Assembly (NCBI GenBank): GCA_017521565.1
Contig: JAFXCE010000031.1
Location: 62,001-126,000, forward strand
Length of the DNA: 64,000 nt
Direction: 5' to 3'
Source of the DNA: Clostridia bacterium
Lineage (GTDB): Bacteria > Bacillota > Clostridia > Christensenellales > Aristaeellaceae
Positions 25,661 to 34,878 of this stretch are shown piece after piece; the stretch's first letter is position 1; every line of letters starts with the position of its first letter. The notes beneath the pieces are model-generated. The model ran no database searches. It had not been told where the DNA came from and was given only the letters and a program-made list of their open reading frames with translations. Made by a program: the position numbers and the translations under genes.

Positions 25661-25689
25661 TAGACAAATGCACAGCCATTTGCTATAAT
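25661..25689 (+). promoter_or_regulatory. Promoter for the AraC regulator
   Basis: TAGACA (25661-25666) and TATAAT (25684-25689) are 17 bases apart, 33 bases before the AraC ATG. Confidence 0.7.
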
Positions 25690-25721
25690 AATGCGAGCAA
25701 TGCTTTTTTCGAGGTGATGGG

Positions 25722-26498
25722 ATGAATGATATCGTCCGTGCTGGAAAACACTTTCTGACCTACAATGTCAGCCGGCATAAACACAATAACTGGGAACTGA
25801 TTTACTGCACGGAAAAATGCGGCAAGTTTATCTTTGACACCATGGAGATCCCTTACGGCGTCGGCGATATTGTCGTCATCCCACCGGATACGCCTCATCA
25901 GAATGTCAGCGATAACGGATTCACCAACATTCATCTGAATATCGACAATACGACGCTCCCATTCAGACAGCCCGTCATGATTCAGGATGACAGCAACCAG
26001 ACGATTCTGCACCTGTTCTCCGACGCACACTATCTTTATCGCGGCGACCTTCCGGACAAAGCAGATTTTCTGACATCTTACGGCAATCTGATCGTTCATT
26101 TCATGATCGCCAAGCAGCGCACGCACCAGAAGAATCCCATCATTGATCAGATTGAGCAGAGTATCCTGCAAAACTACACCGATATCAATTACAAGCTTGA
26201 TGAGATTCTGGGCTCCATGCCCTACTGCAGCGATTATCTGTGCAGGGTTTTCCGCAAAGAAAAGGGAACGACGCCTCACAAATACCTGAACAGCCTGCGC
26301 CTTCAATCGGCCGCATCCATGCTCCGCTCAGATTACAGCACAAGCAGCATCGCCGAAGTCGCCAATCTCTGCGGCTTTCGCAATCCCCTGTATTTCTCTC
26401 GCATGTTCAAAAAGAAGTACCATGTATCCCCTACGGAATACACGCACCATAAGCCTGCCAATCACGCAGAAAGCCAGAAGATCATTCTTCCCGAGTGA
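25722..26498 (+). CDS. AraC family transcriptional regulator
   Basis: The 258-residue protein has an N-terminal cupin sensor domain (H..N.WEL.Y, 'VGDIVVIPPDTPHQN') and a C-terminal double helix-turn-helix, ending in the AraC signature 'IAEVANLCGFRNPLYFSRMFKKKYHVSPTEY'-type segment. It sits between two minus-strand pectin transcripts, divergent from the ATPase gene and overlapping the end of GH105 by 17 bases. It is the best candidate to sense pectin breakdown products and control the locus; this is inferred from position. Confidence 0.93.
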   Translation: MNDIVRAGKHFLTYNVSRHKHNNWELIYCTEKCGKFIFDTMEIPYGVGDIVVIPPDTPHQNVSDNGFTNIHLNIDNTTLPFRQPVMIQDDSNQTILHLFSDAHYLYRGDLPDKADFLTSYGNLIVHFMIAKQRTHQKNPIIDQIEQSILQNYTDINYKLDEILGSMPYCSDYLCRVFRKEKGTTPHKYLNSLRLQSAASMLRSDYSTSSIAEVANLCGFRNPLYFSRMFKKKYHVSPTEYTHHKPANHAESQKIILPE

Positions 26499-27615
26499 GC
26501 CTCCTGATCTCCGTATAACACATTACCAGCGGCGCAACCCCCTTGGCCTCATTCTTTACAACGGGCTCACTGATGTAATACGCATAAGAGCCGTCTCTGC
26601 GCCTGTCGCTCTGCGGGCCAAGACCCGCCACGAGGCAGATGCCGCCCAGTTCCATGCCCTCGTCGCTGAATGTCAAATATGTATTTACGATGCCGTCAAA
26701 GGTCTTTTGGCCTTGGGCGGCATATTCTTTTTCAAGCACGCCAAGGCGCGCACCCTTGAGCATCGCATAGGCGATCATGCTCGAGCCGCTGGTTTCCAGA
26801 TAGTTTCCTTCCCTGCCGCCCTGATCGACCACCTGATAATACATGCCTGTCTTTTCATCTGCATATCGGATGACGCCCCGCATCATCTCCCGAAGCAGCG
26901 CACCTATCTCGCTGCGTTCATCGCCCTCAGGCAGGATTTCGCACAAATCCGCCAGCGCGGCTGCCAGCCATCCCATAGCCCTGAGCCAGAAGCTCGCAGA
27001 CAGGCCTGTAACCGGATCCGCCCAGAACGCCGTCCTGCTCGCATCATAGCCATGCACATACAGCCGCTTGTTCTCATCATACATGCGCGCCCGCACCATG
27101 CGGATCTGCGCAAGAATATCTGAATAATCTCCGTGACCGAAGTGCTTTTCATACAGCGCAGCAAATACCTGCGCCATATAGACGCCATCCAGCCAGACCT
27201 GATCCGGGTAGATCTTCTTATGCCAGAAATTCCCCTCGAACGTACGCGGGTGTTCATCCAGCGCACATTTGAGTGTCTCAGCCGCCAGACGATACTTCTG
27301 CTTGCCAGTCGCTTCATACAGTTCAAACAGCACGCAGCCTTCCTTGATATCATCCAGAGACTGCTTATGAGGCTCATACGTACGGATTTGTCCGTCCTCT
27401 GATATAAAGCTGTCGACAAAGCGCTCTACAAAGCTGAAATACCGCGCATCATCGCAGATTCTGGCTATCTCCAGCAGCGCACTGAGCATGCAGCCGTCAA
27501 TATAATTCCAGTTTGCCGGTTTGCCCGCGCGCACCTTCTCGATGTTCCACGCAGTTCTCTCCGGAGAGGACTGCTCAATCAATTGCAGCACGTAGCTGCC
27601 AATCTTTTCGTACAT
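26482..27615 (-). CDS. GH105 unsaturated rhamnogalacturonyl hydrolase
   Basis: GH105 enzymes remove the unsaturated galacturonate left by pectate or rhamnogalacturonan lyases. The 377-residue protein has the alpha/alpha-barrel pattern with 'GKPANWNYIDGCMLSAL', 'WLDGVYMAQVF', the catalytic-type Asp in 'DPVTGLSASFWLRAMGW' and 'NYLETSGSSMIAYAM'. There is no signal peptide, so it acts in the cytoplasm. Its start overlaps the GH28 stop. It is the last gene of the pectin transcript. Confidence 0.92.
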   Translation of the reverse strand: MYEKIGSYVLQLIEQSSPERTAWNIEKVRAGKPANWNYIDGCMLSALLEIARICDDARYFSFVERFVDSFISEDGQIRTYEPHKQSLDDIKEGCVLFELYEATGKQKYRLAAETLKCALDEHPRTFEGNFWHKKIYPDQVWLDGVYMAQVFAALYEKHFGHGDYSDILAQIRMVRARMYDENKRLYVHGYDASRTAFWADPVTGLSASFWLRAMGWLAAALADLCEILPEGDERSEIGALLREMMRGVIRYADEKTGMYYQVVDQGGREGNYLETSGSSMIAYAMLKGARLGVLEKEYAAQGQKTFDGIVNTYLTFSDEGMELGGICLVAGLGPQSDRRRDGSYAYYISEPVVKNEAKGVAPLVMCYTEIRRLTREE

Positions 27616-29183
27616 CAGACATCCTCATTCAGTTCGTTTGTTTCCACATTCGCGCAGTTTTCCGTAATCAGCGCCTTCCCCTGCGCTCCGCACACCGTCA
27701 CATGGCTGACGCAGACCCGGCGCACATTGTTCAGATACAGGCCCATGCGGCAGCGGGCAACAGCATCGTTCTGCATCGCCGGAACAAAGCTCTTTGCCTC
27801 CTCGGCAAATCGAACGAATACGCGTTCAAATGTCACCTGATCAATCGGCGATTCCGGCAGGCCATCGATATAACAGGCCGCTGCATGCGCGTCCGTACAA
27901 TCGATATCCCTGAATGTGAATGCGCCAAGATGCGGCGTGCGATCATCCACAGGCAGCGGTGTGCGGCATTTCACATAGTCGGAGAATCGATCCGGATCGC
28001 AGCAGTTATACCACATGTTGATCACAAACGGCGTGATCACATTTCGCATGCGGATATTCTCAAAGACAATATCCGTGATGTCGCAGTGTTTACCGCGGCC
28101 ACGGCGCGTTTTGATGCGCAGGCCGCGATCTGTGCTGTCAAACAGGCAGCGCGTCACACTCAGTTCGCGAACGCCGCAGGCCGTTTCGCTGCCCAGCGTG
28201 ACCGCGCCATGGCCAAAGGCCATGCGGCAGTTGCGGATAACATGCTTCTGCGCAGCCTGCAGCCGCTGGCGGGAAAGCTCGAGCTTGCCGGACTTGATCG
28301 CCACGCAGTCGTCGCCCACGCTCAAATGGCAGCCGATGATATTCACGCCCACACAGGCTTCGGGATCAATCGCATCCGTATTCGGGCTGTTCTTTGGCGC
28401 TTCCACCTTCACATCATAGAAGGATACATTCTCACAATAGAACGGATGCAGATTCCAGGAAGGAGAGTTTTTTACTGTAACGCCGTGCATCGTCACATTC
28501 CTGCAATTGCAAAGGAACAAAATGCGCGGGCGCGCCGTCTCAAAGGACTTGAACGCCGTCCAAAAGTCGCTGTTCTGTGCATTGCCGTCGATGTGGCCCA
28601 GGCCGGTAATGGTCACATCCTCGCAATACTCGCCGTGCAGAAGGGACTGATACATCGGCCTTGTCAGGCCCTCAAAAGCGCCGGTCATCAGGTCATCTCC
28701 GCCGTTCAGATCGCTGACGATGCCCGGAAGCACCGGATAACTTTCCCGGTCCGCGCTGCCAAGAAGCACCGCACCTTCAGCGAAATCGAGCGTGATATGG
28801 CTGCGCAGCGCCAGAGGCCGGGTGAGATAGACGCCCGCAGGGAAATAAAGCCTTGCGCCCGCAGGCAGGAAATGCAGCGCCGTCTGAATGGCAGCCGTAT
28901 CGTCATGCTCGCCATCGCCCACCGCGCCAAAGCTGCGCACATCGACCGCGCAGGTCTCCGCGCACGTATGCAGCGGCAGCGCATGGCGCACGCCATCCAT
29001 CACAATTTCCGCCAGATAATTCTTATCCGGTTTCAAACCAAAGAGAGAGAATACATTGGTATCACAGGAAAACCGGTGCTCTCCATCCAGATATACATCA
29101 AACGGAGCAGGCGCAGTATACGCCGTATCGTTTTCAAGCTCAAAGCACGCGCTTGTCGATCCGATATACAGAGACTTGATCAT
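27615..29183 (-). CDS. GH28 polygalacturonase-type hydrolase
   Basis: GH28 enzymes cleave alpha-1,4 galacturonan or related linkages in pectin. The 522-residue protein has a short beta domain, then the parallel beta-helix with catalytic motifs NTDAIDPE, SVGDDCVAIKSG, FGHGAVTLGSE and RIKT. No signal peptide is present, so it is probably an exo-acting enzyme on imported oligogalacturonides rather than a secreted endo-enzyme. SD AAAGGGG. It overlaps GH105 by ATGA-type coupling. Confidence 0.93.
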   Translation of the reverse strand: MIKSLYIGSTSACFELENDTAYTAPAPFDVYLDGEHRFSCDTNVFSLFGLKPDKNYLAEIVMDGVRHALPLHTCAETCAVDVRSFGAVGDGEHDDTAAIQTALHFLPAGARLYFPAGVYLTRPLALRSHITLDFAEGAVLLGSADRESYPVLPGIVSDLNGGDDLMTGAFEGLTRPMYQSLLHGEYCEDVTITGLGHIDGNAQNSDFWTAFKSFETARPRILFLCNCRNVTMHGVTVKNSPSWNLHPFYCENVSFYDVKVEAPKNSPNTDAIDPEACVGVNIIGCHLSVGDDCVAIKSGKLELSRQRLQAAQKHVIRNCRMAFGHGAVTLGSETACGVRELSVTRCLFDSTDRGLRIKTRRGRGKHCDITDIVFENIRMRNVITPFVINMWYNCCDPDRFSDYVKCRTPLPVDDRTPHLGAFTFRDIDCTDAHAAACYIDGLPESPIDQVTFERVFVRFAEEAKSFVPAMQNDAVARCRMGLYLNNVRRVCVSHVTVCGAQGKALITENCANVETNELNEDV

Positions 29184-29195
29184 TGCAATCCCCTT

Positions 29196-29813
29196 TCATC
29201 TGCCGCGCGCTTCGGCAGCCATGTCAAGCAGCATATGCTTGCAGGCGATGAGCGCCGTGTCTGCGCCAGCAGCAATCAGACCAAAGCCGATAGGCCCTAC
29301 GCCCAGAAACAGCGTAAGCCCCAAAACCGGAGAAATCAGGCCCAACAAGGCATTGATCATGGCATATGCCGTCACAACCACGAACATCAGCGCAAATGCG
29401 TAAAGCATATTCAGCAGCATACCAGCGACGCCCACGCGCCTGACCATCATATGTCGTCCACTCTCGCCATCGCGTTTTTCGCCAAAGCGCAGCAGCGTAT
29501 TGATCAGAAGATCCGTCACCAGACCCATGAAAACAGCGGCAATGACGCACAGATCCAACCGTGAACCCACATACAGGCCAAGGCCCCAGAATACAAAGAA
29601 GCATACCGCGCCATAAAACCACGCCTTGATCAGAAAGACCTTGAGCGGCACAGGAACGCGGCGCTTTCCTTTGACTGAAGTATACTTTTCAAGTTCCTCC
29701 CTGGTATACTCCGGCGTATTGTCCCGATTGGCCGTTACCAGATCTTCTATGGCATCTGTATGCAGGCGGTAATGCGACTCTATCGCCTGTCCTGCTTGCT
29801 TTTTTGCTTTCAT
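29196..29813 (-). CDS. Membrane protein, unknown (sugar-ABC operon type)
   Basis: 205 residues: a polar N-terminal 65 residues with 'TPEYTREELEKYTSVKGKR', then four hydrophobic segments with Gly-rich last ones ('GVGPIGFGLIAAGADTALIA'). Proteins like this occur inside Clostridia sugar ABC operons but their role is not known to me. It starts five bases after the upstream gene ends and has a weak ribosome binding site, so translation is probably coupled. Confidence 0.75.
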   Translation of the reverse strand: MKAKKQAGQAIESHYRLHTDAIEDLVTANRDNTPEYTREELEKYTSVKGKRRVPVPLKVFLIKAWFYGAVCFFVFWGLGLYVGSRLDLCVIAAVFMGLVTDLLINTLLRFGEKRDGESGRHMMVRRVGVAGMLLNMLYAFALMFVVVTAYAMINALLGLISPVLGLTLFLGVGPIGFGLIAAGADTALIACKHMLLDMAAEARGR

Positions 29814-29817
29814 GGTG

Positions 29818-30378
29818 TTACATCTCGTCCGTCAGTATGATTTGCTCCATGCCGCTGCCCTCTTCCACAGGAAGAGACGTATCAATCCTGCGAAGCGCAT
29901 TGCGCAGCACAGGCACAAGCAGCGTCAGCACCGCGCCGCACGCGACAATTGCACGATGCACCATCAGCACCTGATAAGCCTTGGGAATATACGCCGTGCT
30001 GTCGTCCACGATAATCGGATGATCAGCGCGGGTAATCGCCATCTGAATCTTACCTGCATAGTAGGTATCGCAAATCATGAGAATGCCCAGCATCAGGAAC
30101 ATCAAAACCAGCATGGGGATGTTGGTTTTCTTTCTGTGCGGATAGGCATTGATGAAGCAGACAAAGGACAGAAGCGAAAACAGCATGGTGCAAAAGCCGC
30201 TCAGGCCCATGCCCGAAAGCTGGATCTTCGCCGTCGTATCCGATATATGCGTCAGATTGAGCGAATAGAGCAGAAATGCAGCCGCAAGCACAAGCAGCGG
30301 AATCGTCTGCGGCTTGCGCTTCAGGGAGACGATCGTCTTTCTCAAGAGCTCCTTCATGCCGCCATTTTTCTTTTTCAT
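29818..30378 (-). CDS. Membrane protein, unknown (sugar-ABC operon type)
   Basis: A 186-residue product with four hydrophobic segments, a basic N-terminus (KKKNGGMKELLRK) and an acidic tail (VEEGSGMEQIILTDEM). AAGGGAG lies seven bases before the ATG at 30378; another ATG two codons earlier is too close to it. It is placed between the second MsmX-type ATPase and the 205-residue membrane protein. Function unknown. Confidence 0.72.
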   Translation of the reverse strand: MKKKNGGMKELLRKTIVSLKRKPQTIPLLVLAAAFLLYSLNLTHISDTTAKIQLSGMGLSGFCTMLFSLLSFVCFINAYPHRKKTNIPMLVLMFLMLGILMICDTYYAGKIQMAITRADHPIIVDDSTAYIPKAYQVLMVHRAIVACGAVLTLLVPVLRNALRRIDTSLPVEEGSGMEQIILTDEM

Positions 30379-30380
30379 GC

Positions 30381-31460
30381 TCATTCTCCCTTCGCGCGGA
30401 TCGCGTTGGTCGTTTCCTTATCGAAGAAGTGGCGCTTGACAAAGGAAACCTTTACCGTGTCGCCCGCCTTGAAATCATACCAGCCGCGCAGTTTGCAGGT
30501 GATGGCCGAATCCGGTGAGTTTCCAAGACGTCCATGGACGAGCGTATTCATGCCCAGATTCTCATTGGAGAAGACAGACACGCTCACGTCGCCGCCCTCA
30601 ACCATATCCTCCGGGCGCACGCCAAGGACAATCTCCCTCCCTTCATAGGCCGCAAGCAGCTTTTTCTCCTGCTCATCAAGCGCCAGTGCAAAGAAGGAAC
30701 TGAGAAGCTTGCCGCCTTTTACCTGCACATCAAAGAAGTTCATCGGCGGAAGGCCGATAAAGCTGGCGACAAACAGGTTGGCAGGCGTGTCATACAGCTC
30801 CAGCGGCGTGCCGATCTGCTGAACGTGGCCCATGGACATACACACAATGCGGTCCGCCAGGGTCAGCGCCTCCGTTTGGTCGTGCGTGACATAGAGCATG
30901 GTAGCATTAAGACGCTTGTGCAGCAGGAGAATCTCACGGCGGGTCGCACCGCGAAGCTTCGCATCCAGATTGGAAAGCGGCTCATCAAACAGGAACACCT
31001 TCGGATTGCGCACAATAGCGCGGCCCATGGCCACACGCTGACGCTGGCCGCCGGAAAGCTGCTTGGGCTTTTTATTGAGCTGATCTGTAAGACCCAGGAT
31101 TTCCGCTGCGGCAAGCACCTTCCTGTGGATCACATTGGGATCCTCCTTGCGCAGCGTCAAGGAGAAGGCCATGTTCTCATAGACCGTCATATGACCATAC
31201 AGCGCGTAATTCTGGAAGACCATCGCCATATCGCGATCCTTGGCCGGCGCCGCTGTGATATCCTCTCCATCCAGCAGAAGGCGGCCTTCGGTAATATCCT
31301 CCAGACCGGCGATCATGCGCAGTGTGGTCGACTTGCCGCAGCCGGAGGGACCAACAAGCACAATGAGTTCGCCATCTCGGACGTCCAGATTGAAGTCGAA
31401 GACGGCCTGCACGTGATTGTCGTAAACTTTATTCAGATGCTGTAAGCTGATATTGGCCAT
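30381..31460 (-). CDS. Carbohydrate ABC transporter ATPase (MsmX/UgpC type), second copy
   Basis: A 359-residue ATPase with GPSGCGKST, LSGGQRQRVAMG, FLFDEPLSNLD and a C-terminal regulatory OB fold. It is a close paralogue of the ATPase at 24.5-25.6 kb but lies inside the operon with the binding protein and permeases, so it is the more direct partner. SD AAAGGAG. Confidence 0.93.
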   Translation of the reverse strand: MANISLQHLNKVYDNHVQAVFDFNLDVRDGELIVLVGPSGCGKSTTLRMIAGLEDITEGRLLLDGEDITAAPAKDRDMAMVFQNYALYGHMTVYENMAFSLTLRKEDPNVIHRKVLAAAEILGLTDQLNKKPKQLSGGQRQRVAMGRAIVRNPKVFLFDEPLSNLDAKLRGATRREILLLHKRLNATMLYVTHDQTEALTLADRIVCMSMGHVQQIGTPLELYDTPANLFVASFIGLPPMNFFDVQVKGGKLLSSFFALALDEQEKKLLAAYEGREIVLGVRPEDMVEGGDVSVSVFSNENLGMNTLVHGRLGNSPDSAITCKLRGWYDFKAGDTVKVSFVKRHFFDKETTNAIRAKGE

Positions 31461-31472
31461 GGGGCATCTCCT

Positions 31473-31961
31473 TTACACGCGCTTTTCTTCAAGGGAAGCA
31501 TTATAGGCGGCAAGCATACGGCTGCGCCTGACGCCGACAACGCCGGCGGCCATGCAGCAGATTGCCGAAAGGCTCAAAAGAAGCACCACCGTAGCAAACT
31601 GCTGCGTCTGCATCACCTGGTGAGTCACCTTGCTGATGGTGACCGTCGCATGATAAGCCTTAAGCGGCAGGATAAAGATGCGCACAATCTGCCCCGCGCC
31701 GATGGCAAGGAGCAAAAAGGCATAGCCGATCCTGTAATTCTTCACGCCCTCCGAGGCAAGAAATGCCATGAGCATGAACAGAAGATTGTACACGATCGAA
31801 GCGCCGATGAGCAGGCTGTAATACCAGGAGCCTACGTCGGATTCATAGATGCTCACAAAATAGAGCACGTTGAACACAATTGCCAGCAGCGCCAGATTAG
31901 AAGCCAGCTTGTTCTTTGTGTAGCGCATGCGATCCAGACGGACATGCTTCATTTCATCCAT
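31473..31961 (-). CDS. Small membrane protein, unknown
   Basis: 162 residues with four hydrophobic segments and a basic start (KHVRLDRMRYTKNK). The ATG at 31961 is chosen because AGAAGG lies about nine bases before it. A GTG two codons earlier overlaps the upstream stop. Part of the pectin operon; function unknown. Confidence 0.7.
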   Translation of the reverse strand: MDEMKHVRLDRMRYTKNKLASNLALLAIVFNVLYFVSIYESDVGSWYYSLLIGASIVYNLLFMLMAFLASEGVKNYRIGYAFLLLAIGAGQIVRIFILPLKAYHATVTISKVTHQVMQTQQFATVVLLLSLSAICCMAAGVVGVRRSRMLAAYNASLEEKRV

Positions 31962-31963
31962 GA

Positions 31964-32548
31964 TCACACCTTCTTCCCTTCCTCGATCAGGCGGCGCTCC
32001 GCGCGCATCAGGCTGTGCTTCCAGAAGAAATTATGGATAAGCAGCGCGCAGACAATGAGCACCAGCGCAAACACCGCATAATGCGCATCAAACCAGAAAG
32101 TCGATTTGATATACGGCGTATCCATCATCTCTGCGAAGAACTCCAGCTCCTCGAAATTGACCTCAAGATACTGCGCCTTGAACGCTTCAAGCTGCACGTG
32201 GGACCAGACGGCGAGTACCGTGCCCGCACCGGCAAAGACAAACGTGGAAATCGCATTGCCGATGTAATACCTGCGCCGCTTGTGCGTGCTTGTAATAAAG
32301 AGGAGGCAGGCAAGCAGCAGCAGCCCAATGGCATAACGCAGCAGCGCGCGATTGAAGGGCTGCATGTCGTAATAGATCCATGATCCCTGTACCCATGTAT
32401 CCATCGGATTGGACGGATCCATCATCGTGTAATACAGACTGTCATACAGGTCGGTCATTACCCCCAGCGCATACAGAAATACGACAGCGCCTGCCGCAAT
32501 CGCCGCAAAGCAGAGAATCTTCTGCCAGATCATTTGTCTGCGATACAT
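31964..32548 (-). CDS. Membrane protein, unknown (sugar-ABC operon type)
   Basis: 194 residues with four hydrophobic segments and a soluble loop between segments 1 and 2 ('DSLYYTMMDPSNPMDTW'). The frame is open upstream, but AGGAGG precedes the ATG at 32548. It pairs with the next membrane gene with a 1-2 base gap. A three-hairpin spacer separates it from the binding-protein gene. Confidence 0.75.
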   Translation of the reverse strand: MYRRQMIWQKILCFAAIAAGAVVFLYALGVMTDLYDSLYYTMMDPSNPMDTWVQGSWIYYDMQPFNRALLRYAIGLLLLACLLFITSTHKRRRYYIGNAISTFVFAGAGTVLAVWSHVQLEAFKAQYLEVNFEELEFFAEMMDTPYIKSTFWFDAHYAVFALVLIVCALLIHNFFWKHSLMRAERRLIEEGKKV

Positions 32549-32566
32549 GATGACCTCCTGAATACA

Positions 32567-32656
32567 CCGGCTGCGCCGGCAGAAATGCGGATTCCCGTAA
32601 GCGTCCAGAGGATGCCGGACGCTTATGGGAACCCGCGGCAGGGAAATCCCTGCCGC
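32567..32656 (-). promoter_or_regulatory. Three stacked hairpins after the binding-protein gene
   Basis: Read on the minus strand, the mRNA would fold three stems: a 10-bp stem (32635-32644 with 32647-32656), a 15-bp stem (32592-32606 with 32617-32631) and a short CCGG stem (32567-32579). None has a T-run. Such structures protect the upstream mRNA and lower expression of downstream genes, which fits a binding protein made in excess. Confidence 0.7.
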
Positions 32657-32712
32657 AGGTATATGACGTGTCAGAGCCCTGCACAAGAATATGTGCAGCA
32701 GGTATATCCCGC

Positions 32713-34800
32713 TTACAGGGCGTTGTAGTACTCGACCAGACGATCCCAAGCGCGCTGCTTGAGGGCCAGGTACTGCTTACCGCCCATGGCGTCGGTCACG
32801 TACGCAGCGGACTCTTCGGCGCTGGACATGCCTTCCACAGCGTAGCCATTCACGATCTGATCGATGAACAGGTTCTGCTTGTCCTTGGCGTCGTTGAACT
32901 TCGCCGGCAGATCCGCGTACTCGTTGATCATGTTGTTCTCAACGGTGGTATTCGGCAGAACGGTGGGCACGGAGGTGTACCACGGATTCTCGGTCACGGC
33001 CAGTTCCGGATGCTTGATGGTACCCAGACCGATGGCCACGGAGATCTTGCCCGCGCCTTCCTTGCCGACGTCATGCGTGCACTGATACTCGAAAGCCTGG
33101 CTCTTGGCGAAGGAAAGCGTGGAGCCCAGGAACTGACGGGCATAGTTGGTGTAGTTGCCGGAAGCCTTCTCCCACAGCTCGGCGAAGGTGGCATCGGCGA
33201 TCACAGGCATTTCCTGACCATTGAAATTGAAGGTGACGTAGCTGCCGTCCTCATTGGTCTTGATGAACGCATCCGGACCATAGCTCATGAGGATCTGGCC
33301 TTCCGGGCTGTAAGCGTAGTCGATGAGCTTGAGCGCCGCGTTCAGCTTGTCCGGGTTGCCCTCAGTGCCGGCCACGGAGATGCCCCAGCCGTCAGTCTTG
33401 ACGGAGCGCCAGGACTCGGTAAAGCGCATATAGACGCCATCCTCGTTGGTACCGTCGAACCAGCGGGCGACCGGAACCATCACGGCCATGTACTTCTCGC
33501 CATCCTGCAGGACGGTCTGGTTATACACGGTCTGGGTCTGGTTGTAGTCGTAGTGCATGAAGCCCAGATCGTTCTCCAGATAGGTCTTGGTGGACTCCTT
33601 GGAGCTGTCCATGAACGCCTTGGAGATCAGGCCCTCAGCGGCCATGTTGTTCATGTATTCCATCGCGGTGAAGGCCTCAACATCCTGACGGGCGTCACGG
33701 AGCTTGCCTTCGGCGTCGATCCACAGGGAATCCTGACGGGACTCCATGCCGCGCACGCCGAAGAGCACGCCGGCGAAGCGCTTCATATCGACGCGGCGCT
33801 GGTTGTTGTCATCCTCGCGGCTGAACAGGCCCTGCACAGAATCGGTGCCGTTGAGGGTCTGCGGGTTCGCCACGACGCAGCGCAGCAGGGCGACCATCTC
33901 GTCCACGTCCCACGCGGCGTTCTGGCCGATGAACAGGTTGGAGCGCGCGGTGCCGTAGTAGCCATCGTACGCTTCGTCGATATAGGTGCGCAGCATGTTG
34001 ACAGCAGCAACGCCATCCACAGCGCCGGCGGCCAGAGCCTCATTCATCTTGGCGACGATGTTGCCGGCCTTGTCGTAGTTCTTGGTCACGGTCTCCACAG
34101 CGGTGCCTTCCAGGTTGACCACGTCAACGGTCACGGCGCCGGCGGTGGGCATGTACGGCTGATAGACAGCAGCGGCGAGCGGCTTGCTGGCTTCGGCGGT
34201 GAATTCACCCTCGCCATCCAGGAGCTTGGCAACCCAGTCCACACGCATGAGCGGCATACGCTCGATGTCGTTGACGCCGTCAAAGTACGGAGAGAAGTAG
34301 ATCGCGCCGGTAGAGGTGTTGCCGGTGATGGACAGGCGGACGATCGGGTTGACCTCAAGATACGCCTTGAAGTTGGGCATCTCGTCGAGGTAAGCGCCGA
34401 TGTTTACGATGCTGCCGGCCTCGCCATACTCGGAGAGCTTGGCCGCGGTGCCGCTGACCATATCGACTTCGTTCAGGCGTTCCTTCCAGAAATCGAATTC
34501 CTTGGTCGCGTTGTTGCCCTGATAGAGATTCTCGAAGGCAACGCCCAGGGTATTCTGGACCTCAACCCAGGTGGGCTTGAGATCGCCGGTGTGATAGGTC
34601 ACGCCGTCGGCCAGGGTCACGCCCTCGCCCGCCACTTCGGCGTCGAAGAACAGACCGGTCTTCGCGCTGTTGTAGCCGGTGGCCATGCGGAGCACGGTGC
34701 CTTCCGCATAGCTCAGTTCCGCCGCAGCGATAGAGCTGGTGAGCATCACCAGAACCATCGCCAGCACCGTCACCAGAGACAGAGTACGCTTGATGTTCAT
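32713..34800 (-). CDS. Extracellular solute-binding protein of a pectin-oligosaccharide ABC importer
   Basis: A 695-residue secreted protein with a signal peptide (residues 1-27, ending SSIAAAE). It is large, like LipO/YtcQ-type binding proteins that pair with LplB/LplC permeases. It has no Cys at the cleavage site, so it is not an obvious lipoprotein, which is unusual for a Gram-positive importer. Codon use is strongly biased, as in highly expressed genes. It precedes the hairpins and follows the permeases. Substrate inferred from neighbours. Confidence 0.85.
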   Translation of the reverse strand: MNIKRTLSLVTVLAMVLVMLTSSIAAAELSYAEGTVLRMATGYNSAKTGLFFDAEVAGEGVTLADGVTYHTGDLKPTWVEVQNTLGVAFENLYQGNNATKEFDFWKERLNEVDMVSGTAAKLSEYGEAGSIVNIGAYLDEMPNFKAYLEVNPIVRLSITGNTSTGAIYFSPYFDGVNDIERMPLMRVDWVAKLLDGEGEFTAEASKPLAAAVYQPYMPTAGAVTVDVVNLEGTAVETVTKNYDKAGNIVAKMNEALAAGAVDGVAAVNMLRTYIDEAYDGYYGTARSNLFIGQNAAWDVDEMVALLRCVVANPQTLNGTDSVQGLFSREDDNNQRRVDMKRFAGVLFGVRGMESRQDSLWIDAEGKLRDARQDVEAFTAMEYMNNMAAEGLISKAFMDSSKESTKTYLENDLGFMHYDYNQTQTVYNQTVLQDGEKYMAVMVPVARWFDGTNEDGVYMRFTESWRSVKTDGWGISVAGTEGNPDKLNAALKLIDYAYSPEGQILMSYGPDAFIKTNEDGSYVTFNFNGQEMPVIADATFAELWEKASGNYTNYARQFLGSTLSFAKSQAFEYQCTHDVGKEGAGKISVAIGLGTIKHPELAVTENPWYTSVPTVLPNTTVENNMINEYADLPAKFNDAKDKQNLFIDQIVNGYAVEGMSSAEESAAYVTDAMGGKQYLALKQRAWDRLVEYYNAL

Positions 34801-34878
34801 GTGTTTTCCTCGCTTTCTTTTACCTTATTTACCGGATACAATCCGGGAAACAGCATTTGTTTTAAGGCGACAGGTCAT

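Noticed and set aside
27513-29564. A 683-codon open frame on the plus strand
   Set aside because: It is antisense to GH28 and GH105, which have full catalytic motifs; the translated product is Arg/His/Ala-rich without any domain.
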